A stretch of 64,000 nt of DNA from contig JAJEKB010021213.1 in the NCBI GenBank assembly GCA_022393335.1, positions 346,350 through 410,349 of the forward strand, given 5' to 3'. The translations under genes were made by a program, and so were the position numbers. The notes under the pieces were generated by a model that was not told where the DNA came from, did no database searches, and saw only the letters and a list, made by a program, of their open reading frames with translations. Within the stretch, counting starts at the first letter, position 1; each line of letters starts with the position of its first letter. This DNA is from Macrotrachela quadricornifera. Its lineage: Eukaryota > Rotifera > Eurotatoria > Philodinida > Philodinidae. Positions 25,613 through 38,043 of this stretch are shown here, piece by piece.

Positions 25613-26309
25613 TGTGGTTACGTTTTAAGGGAAACGAACGAATTAAGGGAAAATATGGACACCATTGTAGAGGTTAATGAAATTGGGCAATGTTATTAGA
25701 TTTAGCTCGAAAAACTAGCCGTATATAAAGAATGAACGTTTGAAAAATAGAATTTGTGATTGTCACCTGTGTTTTTCTCGCATAATTCTCAAATTTCAGC
25801 TTCATGATATGAAATTTAAGCGTTAAAATTGTTGTATGACCTGAGTCGTTTCATTTCATTAAGGTGATTGTTCAGTAACGCATTCGAGTTATCCTATAAG
25901 ATAAGTCAAGTTATTTCCTAGGATAACTCGAATTACTAAAAACAAATATCTCAGTCACAAGAATCGACTTATCTCATGGAACAACTCGAACTTCCAACTA
26001 AATAACTATCTTAATCCAAATAATCGACTTATCCTATAGGACAAGTCGACTTATCTCATGAAAGAACTTCAATTGCTTGCTAAATAAATATATCAATGAC
26101 AAATACACATGTAATTTTTGGAAATTGTGTTCTAATTTAAAACCTTTTCTTTTATTTGTTTTCATGTTTTTAGAACCAATTTAGTATAGCTTGATGTATT
26201 CTGATGAATTTTAACCAATCCGATTTCTCCATTAATGAATTTTTCGTGCCTCTACGATGGTGTCCATATTTTCCCTTGTTTCGTTCATTTCCTTTAAAAC
26301 GTAACCACC
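25613..26309. mobile_element. TIR element, 697 bp, AACAGT target duplication
   Basis: Inverted ends of about 58 bp begin TGTGGTTACGTTTTAAGG on the left and, in complement, GGTGGTTACGTTTTAAAGG on the right. AACAGT flanks both sides (25607-25612 and 26310-26315). The centre (about 25870-26080) contains repeated, partly palindromic TCGACTTATCC / GGATAACTCGA words. There is no ORF; the superfamily is unassigned. Confidence 0.7.
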
Positions 26310-26455
26310 AACAGTAAAGAGATTGATTTAGCACTAACTGTAATTAATTACACACAAATTCAATAGAGATGAATGTGACGGGATGAATTCAGAATCAGCT
26401 AGTGTGGAACGAATTGAGTCGGGATGAGAATGGTCCAACTCGAGATGCTCTCATG

Positions 26456-27120
26456 GATTTATCTATTAAGACAAGTTAGAAGCACGTAATTCAGTGAGTA
26501 TGAAAATTGAATGGACTATTGTTAATGACTATACTTCGATTTTGTCTTTTGGTTTGTATTGTCATGAAATATTCTAGATTGGATAAAAAAAACCGGATCT
26601 ATTTTCTACTTCACAACTAATGCTAATGAGATAAAAAACGGAAAGCGTAAGAAATCATCAAAACTGTATATTGCTAGCACTGTATAAATTATCGATTAAT
26701 TCAAAGTAGTCTGATTTTAAACGTCTAAAATAAGAGCTAATAATCTTTAAACTAACACAATTTGTGCGTTAAATAAGGAGATTTAGTGATAAACAATTGA
26801 TTAATAGGTTTTTTTGGCTGTGTGGAAGGCAATTTGTGTTAGTGAACAATAAATTTCACTTATTTTTTCAAATAATTGCCACATGTGCCGTAAATATTGA
26901 GCTATGGGGTGAGAATTAAACGAAAGATGCAGTACCAATTCTGCTTCTATAAGAAAACTTTTACTGCTGTCATAAAATACAAATAACTTAACTTTTTATG
27001 TGTACAACATGATTATTCTAATACTCGGGATCAAAACTCAAAGTTTGGTCATTAACGATAGTCTCTTTAGTTTTCATACTCATTGAATTATGTGTTTCTA
27101 ACTTATCTTAATAAATCAAT
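26456..27120. repeat. Foldback element, arms about 75 bp
   Basis: The left arm at 26456-26530 (ATCTATTAAGACAAGTTAGA) is matched in reverse complement by 27045-27120 (TCTAACTTATCTTAATAAAT). It directly abuts the right inverted end of the MULE-like remnant. No coding capacity. Confidence 0.7.
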
Positions 27121-28827
27121 TCATTTACTAAAAAACAACGACGAGTTATACTTGGATTATATCATTGTAACGAATTGTCTAACAATGAATTGTCTTAGTA
27201 CCAAAGCATTCATAGTTCATAAAAATCTACATAATGTACATAGAATCAAGTAAAGAGCTCTTTGGCAAAATGGGATTGCTCCTGATCCTTTTATTGTTCA
27301 GTGTCCACTGGTGTACACCCAGTGAGAGAGGATCCGGTCGGTTTCCAGCGCCTCATGCATCTCTGCTCTATGTAGCACAACTATTTTCTTCTCAAGCACA
27401 AATCTAGAAATGAATGTTAGGCAGACATATTAATTTTTTTTACTAAAAGGTATTTTAAAAGTAGCTTTTTCGATTTTGATACCGGTTACTATCATAAAAA
27501 TTTTTGGAAAGGTATGCATTCCATTATATATTCGATGCTCTACCTGGCACAACTATGTAAGTCAATATTTCTTCAATAAAATTCGAATTCCCTGCTGACT
27601 TCACTTATGTGTGATTTAGTGACGATGGATCACCAAGGACTATCGTTCGTCGTATTCTATTTGAACAAAAGACTTCATTTTCTATAATCTTTAAATCAAA
27701 TGGTTTAGTTCTTGTATGTAATATAGATAGAAACAATATTATAGATTACAACTTTTATATTGAAAATTCCCTCAAATCTGTTTTCAAGGAAATACGAATA
27801 CAAAGAGAGTCATCAAGTACAAAGGATATAAAATTACTTCATTAAAATGCTTAATCTCATATTCATCTGATGTTGTTACTTATTTAACATACGAAGGTAT
27901 CAATATAATGCGATATCCACTATTTTCACTAGACCTTGCATTATATAAGTTTTGGCTAAATAATTATATCAAGCGTAATATCAACTGATCAAATAGATGA
28001 AAACTCATTGCCTTGTGCGATTTTCAAGATAGTTAAAAATATGTCAGAGAAAGAGCTTAAAAAGCATACGAGAAATTGTTAGAACGGGTGGAAGCTTGTA
28101 TAAATAATCATGACAACCATTTTGAACATTTAATAAAATAAAATAAAGACTACCTCACTATTTTGACAGTTTCACTTTATCTCCTTGGACTTCTTGATTA
28201 ATCTTAAGTATATACAAAGTCTTAGTTATCTAAATCTTCTAATGACTGATTTTCCTGGGCGAGGGATAAGTGTATTCTACGATAAAAACATTAATTGAAG
28301 TTAGATGGTAGAATACTAATATAAGAATGATATCGAAGTTTCCGAATTTTCACGTTAATCTCACTTTGCTGCATTATGGAACCATCTCATTTTAACTTTC
28401 TTTAAATTGACTATTATAGAATTTTTCAAAATTGAACATCAATTTCAGCATAATATTTTATAATAAGCATAAATAATTAAATAGACAATATTAAATAAAT
28501 AAAATAAGCATAAATAAGAGCATACAAAAGCAGATAATATATAAGTATACGTTTATGATGAACATTAATAAATTTATTATCTCTCTTCTCTGTCTATTTC
28601 AACTGATACTTGGAATATTTAACGGCCTTAAAAATATTTTTTATTTTTTCACTTAGTATTCAAATATTGTGGAAAGTAAAGAGGTATTTGATAAGTCAGT
28701 GTGTGATAGTCGATTCTTGATTATGTTCATTTTTATATTTGCTAGAAATGTGAATGTCAGTGTTTTTTATTACATGTCATTTATTAATAGTGATAAATTG
28801 TCTATATATATTGAGTTGTTTAAGTAT
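27121..28827. other. Intergenic, no recognised feature
   Basis: Mostly AT-rich. A GC-richer patch at about 27290-27385 (near CCAGTGAGAGAGGATCC) has no identified partner. This region is downstream of the first two-TM gene. Confidence 0.45.
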
Positions 28828-30119
28828 TTAATGTTTGTTTGATTGAAATGGCGTAACTGGAGTAATTTTGTTCTTTTTTCTTTGAATATATTTAAATATT
28901 GGAATGAAAATGTTTGATATACCAAATTTAAGAGCAGTTACTAAACCACCGATGAGACCAATTACAGATGTGATTATATAAATCGCATCATTTCTAGTTT
29001 CATATGTGTATATACACTGGTGTGGCTGACATTCTGCATAATAGCTATCGTAATTAATAGACCAATTCCATTTTTCAACCATTAATTGGTTTAGTATAAC
29101 TTGTACTGATGAATTTATTAGGTATTGGCTTTTCAATGATGAATTAAGAGGTATCCAATCAATTCCGAAAGTATTATTAATGCCAGTTGTTATCATGTTT
29201 AAACATGTTTTGTCATAAAGACATTGTAGAGTTGATTGTAAAGTAGCTTCAACAAGATAGCAACCAATATACATTCCTGGCACTGTATAAAATGTTTCGC
29301 CATACATGTTATACATTTCAACCTGTTGAATACAACTAGCCTTGAGTCCACAACTACAATTTGACCAGGCACGTGGTATAGTCATTACTACTCCTGTATA
29401 AAATATAGGAGCGCCGGCTTCTAGAAAATAGTGATCTGTTGACGTCGACGAGGTAAGAGAATTCTCATATATTGCACTTCGAATCAATTGAAATGATTGT
29501 AAAAATGTGTTTCCCATTGATGATATTAATTGAGTAAATAGGGAATCAATTTGTGTTTTAAAGAGATTTTGATGTATTGTTGATGCACTGATATATTGAT
29601 TTAAATAAAAATTCTCGAGATTATCAAAAATTGTTTTGTTAGCTAATTCACAAAAATTTTTTAATGATCGAAATATGTAAATGCTTTGAGATCGAAAGTC
29701 AAAAGCATATAGATCAATATTTATACTCGCCAGATATTTTAACCAATCTTCGCTAATCAAATGACTTTCGCATACTTGATGAAATATAACTGAAACATTA
29801 AGAATCTTTTCATATTTTATTGATACTTTACTGCATGGACATGTTAATTTTTGAGAGTATTTGGAATATAATTGTGTATATTCTTCAATAGTTGGATTTT
29901 CAACATGAACTGTCTTGAGAACGATAGTTAAATATGTGTAAAGAACGAGAATTAATATTCCCAATATTAATAAAATGATGAAGATTTTTGATGCTATTCT
30001 TTCACGTCGAAGTATATCAGGATCAGTTGAAGGTGGAACCGAAGGGAAGAGATTCAAATGTCGTATAACTTCTACGATTTTTCGATAAAGCATGCGAATA
30101 ACTTGACGAGCATTTATTG
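28828..30119 (-). CDS. Two-TM cysteine-rich membrane protein, family copy 1
   Basis: The main exon encodes about 430 codons. It begins after a phase-1 acceptor (TTTCTAG) at 30120-30121 and ends with TAA at 28828-28830. The next in-frame ATG is at 30093, but family members appear to need an upstream exon, which I could not place. A short basic cytoplasmic tail carries the family signature NLFPSVPPSTD. A first TM helix (IFIILLILGILILVLYTYL) follows, then an ectodomain of roughly 320 residues with CPCSK, HQVC, CSCGLKASC, GCYLVEATLQSTLQCLYDKTC and ECQPHQC. A second TM starts at NDAIYIITSVIGLIGGLV, and the tail is Lys-rich. It is paralogous to the genes at 32069-33316 and 35971-37218, all on the same strand. 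The topology recalls two-TM channels, but I see no homology to them. The family is one I recall as expanded in bdelloid rotifers; function unknown. Confidence 0.8.
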
Positions 30120-32068
30120 CTAGAAAAAAATAATAGTTATATAGCAAATAATTTCCTCTTATTGAAAACCTCTCAGGTGCTTTTTATGTATGTTAATTTA
30201 TGGAATTTATTCAATGTTTACACATAAAGACGTTTCAGTGGTTCAACAATGATTAGGAAGTTGTCATAGAAATACAAATAACTACTCTAAAATCTTTCTA
30301 TGACGTTTTATCTATTTTAAAATTCTTCAGACACTATGCATACTAGTCAATGGCAAAATTATTAACAATTCTTTTAGATTATTGATTATCATGCAGAGTA
30401 GAATAACTATTTTGTTAGTTATCGTTTCAATCTGATTAAACTTCTGAACAGACGATTTTCATTGTTTTTATTTTTTTTTCATGATTCTATAAAACTTTAA
30501 CTAGTGAATTTTTTCCATGTTTTGATCAATTTTGTCTTGACAGATTGTTCACAGCTTTTAATGATTTTCATTTCTCATTTTCAAATTTAATTACTAGAGT
30601 TATACCAAAGGTGAAGGCGAACATACTTCAATTTCTTATAAAAAGATTTGAAAAACCTGTATGTAAAGGGTAACCAAGTATTTTGATCTTGTCTCGTTGA
30701 AAATGGTAGGATCCCTGTAAATGTGACTCTGAGTTAATGGTATAATACAATGATAAAATGGCTAATTAATTAATGAGTACTCATTTGAATATTATTCAAC
30801 TAATTAACATGATAAGAATTAATAGAGGACTTATTAACAAGTTCTTATTGACTATGTAGTGGTTGTTTATATGAGGAAATATATAACATCATATCCTCCC
30901 TACGACTCTTGTGCATTGTGTATAACATTCTTCTATGCGTCGTAATGGAATCTTTTCATCATGCCATTTTGTGACTCAATTTGGAATTTCCCCATCGAAA
31001 CATCCTAGGGACGTCATCAGAATATTTTATTGTAATCGCGCATATAAATACACATATATTCTTCCAGTGTTCTGAGTGCATGTGTTTTAAAGTTCTATTC
31101 ATTATAAGTACTTCACATATTCTATGTTAATAAAAGTACTCACGTATATCAATTAAGTTACAATCTTTAATAACTAACAGTCTACAAAATTAACAATGGC
31201 TAAATAAATATTAATTCGGTGAGTATTTCTTAGATAAATATAAATTGGATGTATATTAACTATGATTAATTATGAAGTATTGACACTTGTGTTATGCCCT
31301 TCTTATGATGTTACAGTCAAGGAGATCTTACTATTATTAATCACAGGAGATGGAGTGAAACTTATTCCAAAAACGCAAATGGGAAAGGTACCTCCTAGCT
31401 TATACATCAACATTATTTTCTTTCAGCATGTAATTGTCAGTGAAATGAAAAAATTTAAAGAATATTTATAATAAAAAATAGCTTTCAAATTTTATGACGG
31501 AACATTGCTATACATTAAAATGTGACGAAATTGATCTATTGTGAGATTTCACATTATTTACTTTGTACTCTCATTATAATGTGCTCGTTTTGTTGAAACG
31601 TTTTACACAAAATTATTTCATGTAATATTTAAAAGTTCATTAGGGAAAGTCTTGATATAGATTCAAATAACATCATTTTAGAGTTTGTCACGATTGAAAA
31701 TGTTTAAAGAGATGATAAATATTATTTTGATCTAAAGATTGTTTATGTCTCCAGATAAGTAACTTATTCTTAAGACATCACAATTTCTTTATTTTCCTAT
31801 GTGAAAGTGTGATATTATTTTCTTTTTGTATCATTTATGACAGACTGTGTTACGTTATTAACAATCAATTTATCGAGAAAAATATAGTATTTATGTTCTC
31901 TTAAAAATGAAATAATGTCTATCGAGATTTATTAACATCGATAATGATATTTTTTTAATTGTCATTATTTCTAAATATAATTTCTTTGTTAATAGTGTGA
32001 TATGCTGATGTCCTTTCAATATGAACAGATTAACAGTAAGCTCTGTATAAATTCGTTTAATCACTTAC
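30120..32068. other. Spacer between family copies 1 and 2
   Basis: It should contain the 5' exon of copy 1 and the short 3' exon of copy 2, neither of which I could place with confidence. No transposon end was recognised. The frame at 31262-31471 (plus) has no motif. Confidence 0.45.
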
Positions 32069-33316
32069 CAGATGTAGATCCTGTGCGTCGATATTTTCTT
32101 TTTATTAATGTAATTATGAGTGGAGCAAGTACTTTGAAAACTGTAACTAAACCTCCAGTTAGACCAATGATGGTGGTGAATATATATATAAAATTATTCC
32201 TTGTTTTTAATATATAAGTGCATTGTCGTGGTTGACATTCTCCATAATAACCTTCATAGATGGTATTCCAATTTAATTGTTCAATCATTAATTGATCAAG
32301 AATAACTTTTATTGGTGTATTTGATAGGTATTGAGTCTTTAAAGATGGATCAAGAGCTGCTGGATAAATTACTGGATCCACTAACGTGTGAGACATGACA
32401 TCATCAATACATTCTTGGCTATAAAAGCATTCCAAATTAGATTGAAGAAGGGCTTCAATTGGATAACATCCTCTGTACATACCGGGTACAATAAACTGTA
32501 TATTCTCATTCGACCCATTCATAATGCTTGCCGGCTCTGCACACGTTTGATTATTCGAACATTTACAGTCTTCGTAAATCATTGTATATATTAATAAAAT
32601 ATTATTTGAAGAAACTCGATAGAATCCGGCATTTGTTTCTAATGCTGACACCAATCCATTTGTATGAGTTGTACTTCGAATCATTTCTAATGACAGTAAG
32701 AATGCTTTTGTTGTTGATGATATGAATTGAGGTACAAAAGAATCAATTTGTGATTGTAATATATTTTTCGATGTAGTTGTCATACTAATATATTGATTTT
32801 GATAAAATCGATTTAAACTTTCCAAAATGGTTCTATTAACTAATTGACAAAGAGCATCAAGTGTCTGAAATAGGAGAGGAGCAACCGATGAAAAATCTAT
32901 ATTTAGAAAAAAATCATCAAGATTGTTGTTTATGTTTTGTAACCATTTTCCATGAATAAGATCATTACTACAGACTTGATGAAATGTATATGTAATATTC
33001 ATAATCTTTCCATAGTTCACTGATATTTTACTGCAAGAACATGTTATTTCGTCCGAATATTTTGAATATAATTGTGAATATTCTTCAATAGTTGGATTAT
33101 TAACATAAACGGTCTTAGTTGTGGTAATCAAAGATGTATACAGAACAATAATACATACTGATAAAATTAATAATACAAGAAATAATCTTGTTGATATTCT
33201 TTCATTTCGAAGTGTATTTAAATCGGTTGAAGGTGGAACGGAAGGAAACAAATTTAAATTGAGTAAAGCACTTTTTGCTTTAGACGATAACTTATGGATG
33301 CGTTCACGAATATTAA
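32069..33316 (-). CDS. Two-TM cysteine-rich membrane protein, family copy 2 (main exon)
   Basis: This is a 1248-nt exon with a phase-1 acceptor (CTTTTTAG before 33316) and a phase-1 donor (CTG/GTAAGTG at 32069). The gene therefore has at least one exon on each side that is not identified here; no in-frame ATG precedes the first TM, so an upstream start exon is required. Order of features: basic NIRERIHKLSSKAK, NLFPSVPPSTD, TM1 (LFLVLLILSVCIIVLYTSL), ectodomain with CSCSKISV, HQVC, CKCSNNQTC, GCYPIEALLQSNLECFYSQEC and ECQPRQC, then TM2 (NFIYIFTTIIGLTGGLV) and a basic tail. Several N-x-S/T sites occur in the ectodomain, as expected of a surface protein. It has the same exon length as copy 3. 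Confidence 0.8.
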
Positions 33317-33695
33317 CTAAAAAGTAAAATAATTATAATGTAGACATATACGCTATAACTAATTATCTAAGTTGTGATTCAATACGTTGCGCTATTTCAT
33401 TAAAAGAAAATTTTCATGGTCTTCAGAAACGTCCAAGAGGACCGCTATAGTCTATCGTTTATCCTTATGTCATTATCGAAATATGTGAATATCTGAAAAA
33501 ATCTTCTATAATTGATTCAATTTTCAAGTTTAATACTATTATTCATTGATTTCTGAATACGATGTAATAAGCTTCAAAGCTTCCGCAAGACTCGAGTCAC
33601 GCTTTAGTTCATTGTTGTGTTAAATAAACAACTCTTTAATTTTTTCTGATCTGTTTTTTTTTACACTAAATAATATTTTTAGTTTGCTATTATAA
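33317..33695. other. Upstream spacer of family copy 2
   Basis: AT-rich; probably intronic or promoter sequence of copy 2. Its missing first exon may be here or beyond the MITE, but no convincing ATG with a phase-1 donor was found. Confidence 0.4.
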
Positions 33696-33996
33696 TCTCC
33701 CTCGGACAAAAATAACTATCACTTATTTCAATAAGCTGTCCTATGTAAATTCTAGGACTTTTCGCATTGTATCTTATAAAATATTTTATTTGGTTGCTGT
33801 AAAAACATATTAGATGATGAAAAAGTGAAATAAGAGAAAAAGAATTTCTCGCTCGCATAGAAAAAATAATCTTTTTGCAGTGTCAAAAATTGATCATACA
33901 GAATTTGCTTTTTTTGAAAACAAAAAGTTTAAAACAATGTATTCAGTGTTGCAAAAATGACATAGAAAATGATAGTTTTTTTTTGTTCGAGAAGAG
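33696..33996. mobile_element. Foldback MITE, family alpha, short copy (about 300 bp)
   Basis: The ends are CTCCCTCGGACAAAAATAAC and the complement of CTCTTCTCGAACAAAAAAAAAC. The interior, including CTTTTTGCAGTGTCAAAAATT, is nearly identical to part of the longer copy at 38044-38628 in the same orientation. Non-coding. Confidence 0.7.
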
Positions 33997-34209
33997 TGCC
34001 ACTGGTTAGAATTGTCATGGAGTGACTTCTTTTTCCTCAAGAATGAATGTATAAGATGATTTAAAAATGATGATTTTATCACATTGATAGCGCAACGCTC
34101 TGAATCTACGGTACTCTTGAAATTATTTCACTAGATGTGCATCAAGAGGTTAAAAATAAGGAAGAAAATCAAATGAACTGTTCTATCTGGTTGGATGAAA
34201 TACATTAAC

Positions 34210-35397
34210 GAGGAAACATATTTAGGTGTTTAATCCGTGTACAGTCTATCTTTTCGCGACAAGTAAACCTCGATAAAATATAAAATATCTTAAAAGAATG
34301 CGTACCATTAGATTTTTCCTCCAGAATTATAGCCGTTGTAGTAAAATTTTAGTATGTAGCTCAATGTGCACCAATAAATTGAATGACATTATTTCGAGCT
34401 AAAATTTAGCCTACAAATAGATATACTCGTGGCTAGAATGCTATGAAAATTTCAGTTTAATAGAATGTTTTTTTCGCATGATATTGAATTTCCAAATTAA
34501 TTACTGTCCATTTCAAAATAGAAGGTGAGTAAGTACTTTTTGAATAACTTTTGATGGAAACAAATCAGAGAGTTGCAGTTTTCACCATTGGAAAGAAGAG
34601 ATGAAGACGCATCAAATCACATAGTACAGGTGTTTCCAGGAGGCTTGAAAAATTTTTTTTAAACAATTTTCGAAAAATTGAGTTCCTACTTCATGAGAGA
34701 CACAGAAAAAGTAACTTTTTCACAGAAATTAATAGAAAGAATTGCTAAGAATTTTCACTAGAATACTTATAACTTTTGAACGAATAGACTTAAAAAGCTT
34801 GACCTTGCGTATAGTTTGTAGATCTTCTGCTAGCGGGTCAAATACATACGAAATTATTGAAAAATTGCATTAATTATCTTAAACAATATGTTCGTTTTCA
34901 AAATCGTCGCTTAAAATCTTCGAGAAGACTATGTCAAATTATTTTATAATATACAGATCGATGTTTCTTCATCTCCTCTTTCCAATGATGAAAACCACAG
35001 CTCTTGATTTTGCTCTATCAAAAGTTATTCAAAAAATATCCATCAACCTTTTATTTTCAAATGGGCAGCAGTATACTATGAAAGATGTGCAAATTTTATG
35101 TTTTTCTTAGAAATTCAATATTTCGTATAGAAAACATTCTTTTAACCTGAGATTTTCAGGACATTCTAGTCATAAATGTATCTATCTGTGGGCTAAATTT
35201 CAGCTCGAAATAATGCTGTTCAATTTATTGTACCATACCAGGCTACAGAGTAAAATTTTACTACAACGACTGTAATCCTGGGAGGGGGGAGTGATCTAGG
35301 GGCACACGTCTTTTTAGGATATTTTATATTTTATCGAGGTCCACTTGTCGCGAAAAGATAGACTGTAAATAGCTTAAATACGTAAATATGTGTCCTC
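34210..35397. repeat. Large foldback element, about 1.19 kb
   Basis: The outer arms ACAGTCTATCTTTTCGCGAC (34241) and GTCGCGAAAAGATAGACTGT (ending 35366) are perfect complements. Homology continues outward to GAGGAAACATATTTA on the left. Pairing continues inside: the 34540-34620 region (around AAGAAGAGATGAAGACGC) faces 34955-35045 (around CATCTCCTCTTTCC). The inner arms are shared with the foldback at 39561-40498. No ORF. Confidence 0.8.
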
Positions 35398-35970
35398 CTT
35401 AGTCACTTAAGATAAAGAGGATTTTTGTAGTAGCTGCCAATTAAACTAGTGGAGATTTCTTATACAATTATTCTTCATGGATAATGGAAAAACACAGCTT
35501 CAAATTATTGTTAATACCATGTCCAACATTTAATCGTATGAATTGTAGTGTTGCATCAACACCGTTTTCAAAGTTTGTTTCACTAAAAGCCGAATATTAC
35601 TATTTGTCAACTAAGATATCCAGGATCTTCATATTTATACAAGAATTTTTATACGCAACGCAAACGATCAATTCGATCCGATGAAGAACATGTGTTTTAG
35701 TCTATCTCAGGCTATAAAGCCTGCATCTAAGATACGCTTTAGTTTACCTAAGTTTTATAGTTCTAGCACCTATACTTTATTACGATTGTACAATTATGAT
35801 GATTTCATAAGTAATTTTTCTGTCGTTATCTTCTAACGATCACACAACATAGTATTTTTATAATAGTCTTAAGTAATTGCTACTGTTCACTCTAACAAAC
35901 TGTTATTTAATCATTTACAGATGTGACAGGTCAGTCAAGATGTATTTTTAAAACATTGTTGATAACTTAC
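35398..35970. other. Downstream spacer of family copy 3
   Basis: It should contain the short terminal exon of copy 3 (after the phase-1 donor at 35971), not located. The plus-strand frame at 35484-35684 shows no motif. Confidence 0.4.
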
Positions 35971-37218
35971 TTTTTTTTGATTGTTCCGATGGACTCTGAT
36001 TTATCGCTAACTTGACTACAAGTGGAACTATAAATTTGAGAACGCTAACTAATCCCCCAATCAAACCAATGATTGCAGTGATAATATAAATAATATCATT
36101 TCTAGTTTCGAATGTGTATGTACATTCATAAGGTAGACATTCTTTATAATAACTGTCATACATAATAGTCCAGTTCCATTTTTCAACCATTAATCGATCA
36201 AGAATAACTTTCATTGGTGTATTTGGCGGAAACTGGCTCTCTAATGATGAATTGAGGATTGTTGCATTTTTTATTAACTCCAGTGAACGTATATTATAGC
36301 GAATTTGATCAATACATTCTTGGTTGTACAAGCATTCGAGAGTTGATTGCAAAAGTGCTTCAATAATATAACATCCAATCTTTAAGCCAATTACTCTATA
36401 CATGACTCCCTGTGACATGTCGGATAGAATATTTGCATCCGCAGTGCATTCTTTTGCAAGCATACAATCACAATTGCTATATTTAGTAGACGTCATAATC
36501 ACTGAGGTAATACCAAATTCAAATAAAGTAAAATAATAATTAGATTCATACGCTGAGAACAAACCATTGGACTGGATTGTACTTCGACTCATATCTAACG
36601 ACAACAAAAATGTTTGTGTGGTTGACGATATAAACTGAAGTACTTGAGAATCCATTTGTGACTGGAATAACTGATAAGGTTCTAGTGATGCACTGATATA
36701 TTCGCTTAAATAAAAGCGATTCAGACTATCGAAAACGCTTCTGGTGGCTGACTGACACAATCCGAAGAGACCTCGAAAGGTGTATGAGGCGACGGATCGA
36801 AAATCATACTCATAATCGCCTAGCTGACGTCCCACAAAATATTTAATCCAATCTTCAGTAATAAAATCACTTGTACATAGTTGATGAAGCGTATAACTGA
36901 CGTTTATAATCTTATCGTAACTGATAGCGATCTTACGGCATGAGCATGTAAGTGTTCTTGGATATTTTATAGACAGCTGTAGGTATTTGTCATAACTAGG
37001 ATCATTGACCGTGATGCTTTTGGTAACTTTAACCAACGAGTTATAAAGAGCAAGTATTCCCAATGACCATAATAATAAGATAATGAAGAACCTTGTAGAA
37101 ACTATTTGAAATCTAAGCACTGATTTATCAGTTGAAGGTGGTTGCGATGGAAACAGATTAAAGTTTCGAACATATTCTTTTAATTTTCGTAGTAGTGTAC
37201 GATAATCAATCCTCATCC
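35971..37218 (-). CDS. Two-TM cysteine-rich membrane protein, family copy 3 (main exon)
   Basis: A 1248-nt exon with a phase-1 acceptor (GTTATTATAG before 37218) and a phase-1 donor (AAAA/GTAAGTT at 35971). An in-frame ATG sits immediately after the acceptor (37216), so either the upstream exon is 5' UTR or it adds a few residues. Order: basic MRIDYRTLLRKLKEYVRN, NLFPSQPPSTD, TM1 (FFIILLLWSLGILALYNSL), ectodomain with CSCRKIAI, HQLC, CDCMLAKEC, GCYIIEALLQSTLECLYNQEC and ECLPYEC, then TM2 (NDIIYIITAIIGLIGGLV) and a Ser/Lys-rich tail. The cysteine framework and the tract before TM2 (Y-x-x-E-C-x-P-x-x-C-x-Y) are conserved across all three copies. Confidence 0.8.
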
Positions 37219-38043
37219 CTATAATAACATAGGAAAATAATTAAAAAATAGTTTGTAATTCTTTTTTATTTATCCTAAAATTTCAAATAATTAAACATGT
37301 TGTACTGCAACTGGATCAAGTTTAAAGCTCGTTGTAATGCCTTCAATGATGTAAAGAACTAGAAAAGGAAGCTTAGATATTGTTAACACCATGTATTTCA
37401 AGGTGCAGTACATCAGAATATTTTGAAAAGCTAACAAGCTCTGGTAGATGATGATGACAGTACGCATTTATGTGTTCACGTCAAATCGAATCTAATGGAA
37501 TCTTCTTTATTTGATTGATTGAAGACCTTATTATCCACTGATAAAATGGTGGAACAATGTTTATTTCTGTCTACCCTTCATATCGCTCATCGTATATGTA
37601 CTAACAAAATGTGTAGATCTATTCTCCTCAGAAGTTCATCAGTGCATCTTTGCTCATGACATTCCAGAAAAAGAGCAAATCTCTGTTCATGTTTTCTATA
37701 CTTCTCAAGTCTCTAGAAAAGGTACATGAGTATCAGTTATCATAACTTCTTTTGTTGCCACGTATGCAGAAGTATTGTATCAACTTATTTTTCTCTAACG
37801 TACACAGTTGCTGGGTATGTCATAGATGTTCAGTCTTGTTGATTAATACATCGATCTAATATGGATTCTTATTCTCAATAAAGTAGATGTTTGATGCATC
37901 ATTGTAACTGTTGCCATTGTAATTAGATGTGAATCTCATCTGAGATTCTGGAATATTTATCTGCTTGTTTTGGCTCGTCACTTGATATGACCAATGAACT
38001 TTGAATATGCGACTTAGGATCCAAAGTTTTACACAAGATCTAC
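37219..38043. other. Upstream spacer of family copy 3
   Basis: The missing first exon of copy 3 probably lies here or beyond the MITE. The minus-strand frame at 37856-38128 runs into the left terminus of the adjacent MITE and has no convincing donor, so I do not call it an exon. Confidence 0.4.

Larger units (their letters stand above)
22128..26445 (-). mobile_element. Putative MULE transposon remnant bounded by inverted ends
   Basis: A block at about 22133-22205 (core CGACTCAATTCGTCCCACACT) recurs inverted at about 26375-26440 (core AGTGTGGAACGAATTGAGTC) with about 75% identity over 70-80 bp. The interval holds a MULE transposase pseudogene close to the left end, plus later insertions (Helitron, TIR element at 25613). 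MULEs typically have long terminal inverted repeats, so these are plausibly its ends. I could not define a 9-10 bp target duplication, so the boundaries are approximate. Confidence 0.5.

Noticed and set aside
30120..30147. N-terminal extension of two-TM copy 1 (MLYNYYFFLA)
   Set aside because: It translates the intron's pyrimidine tract; the TTTCTAG acceptor aligns with acceptors of the two paralogues.
28828..37218. Calling the two-TM family DEG/ENaC or P2X channels
   Set aside because: Only topology agrees; none of the diagnostic motifs of those families is visible.
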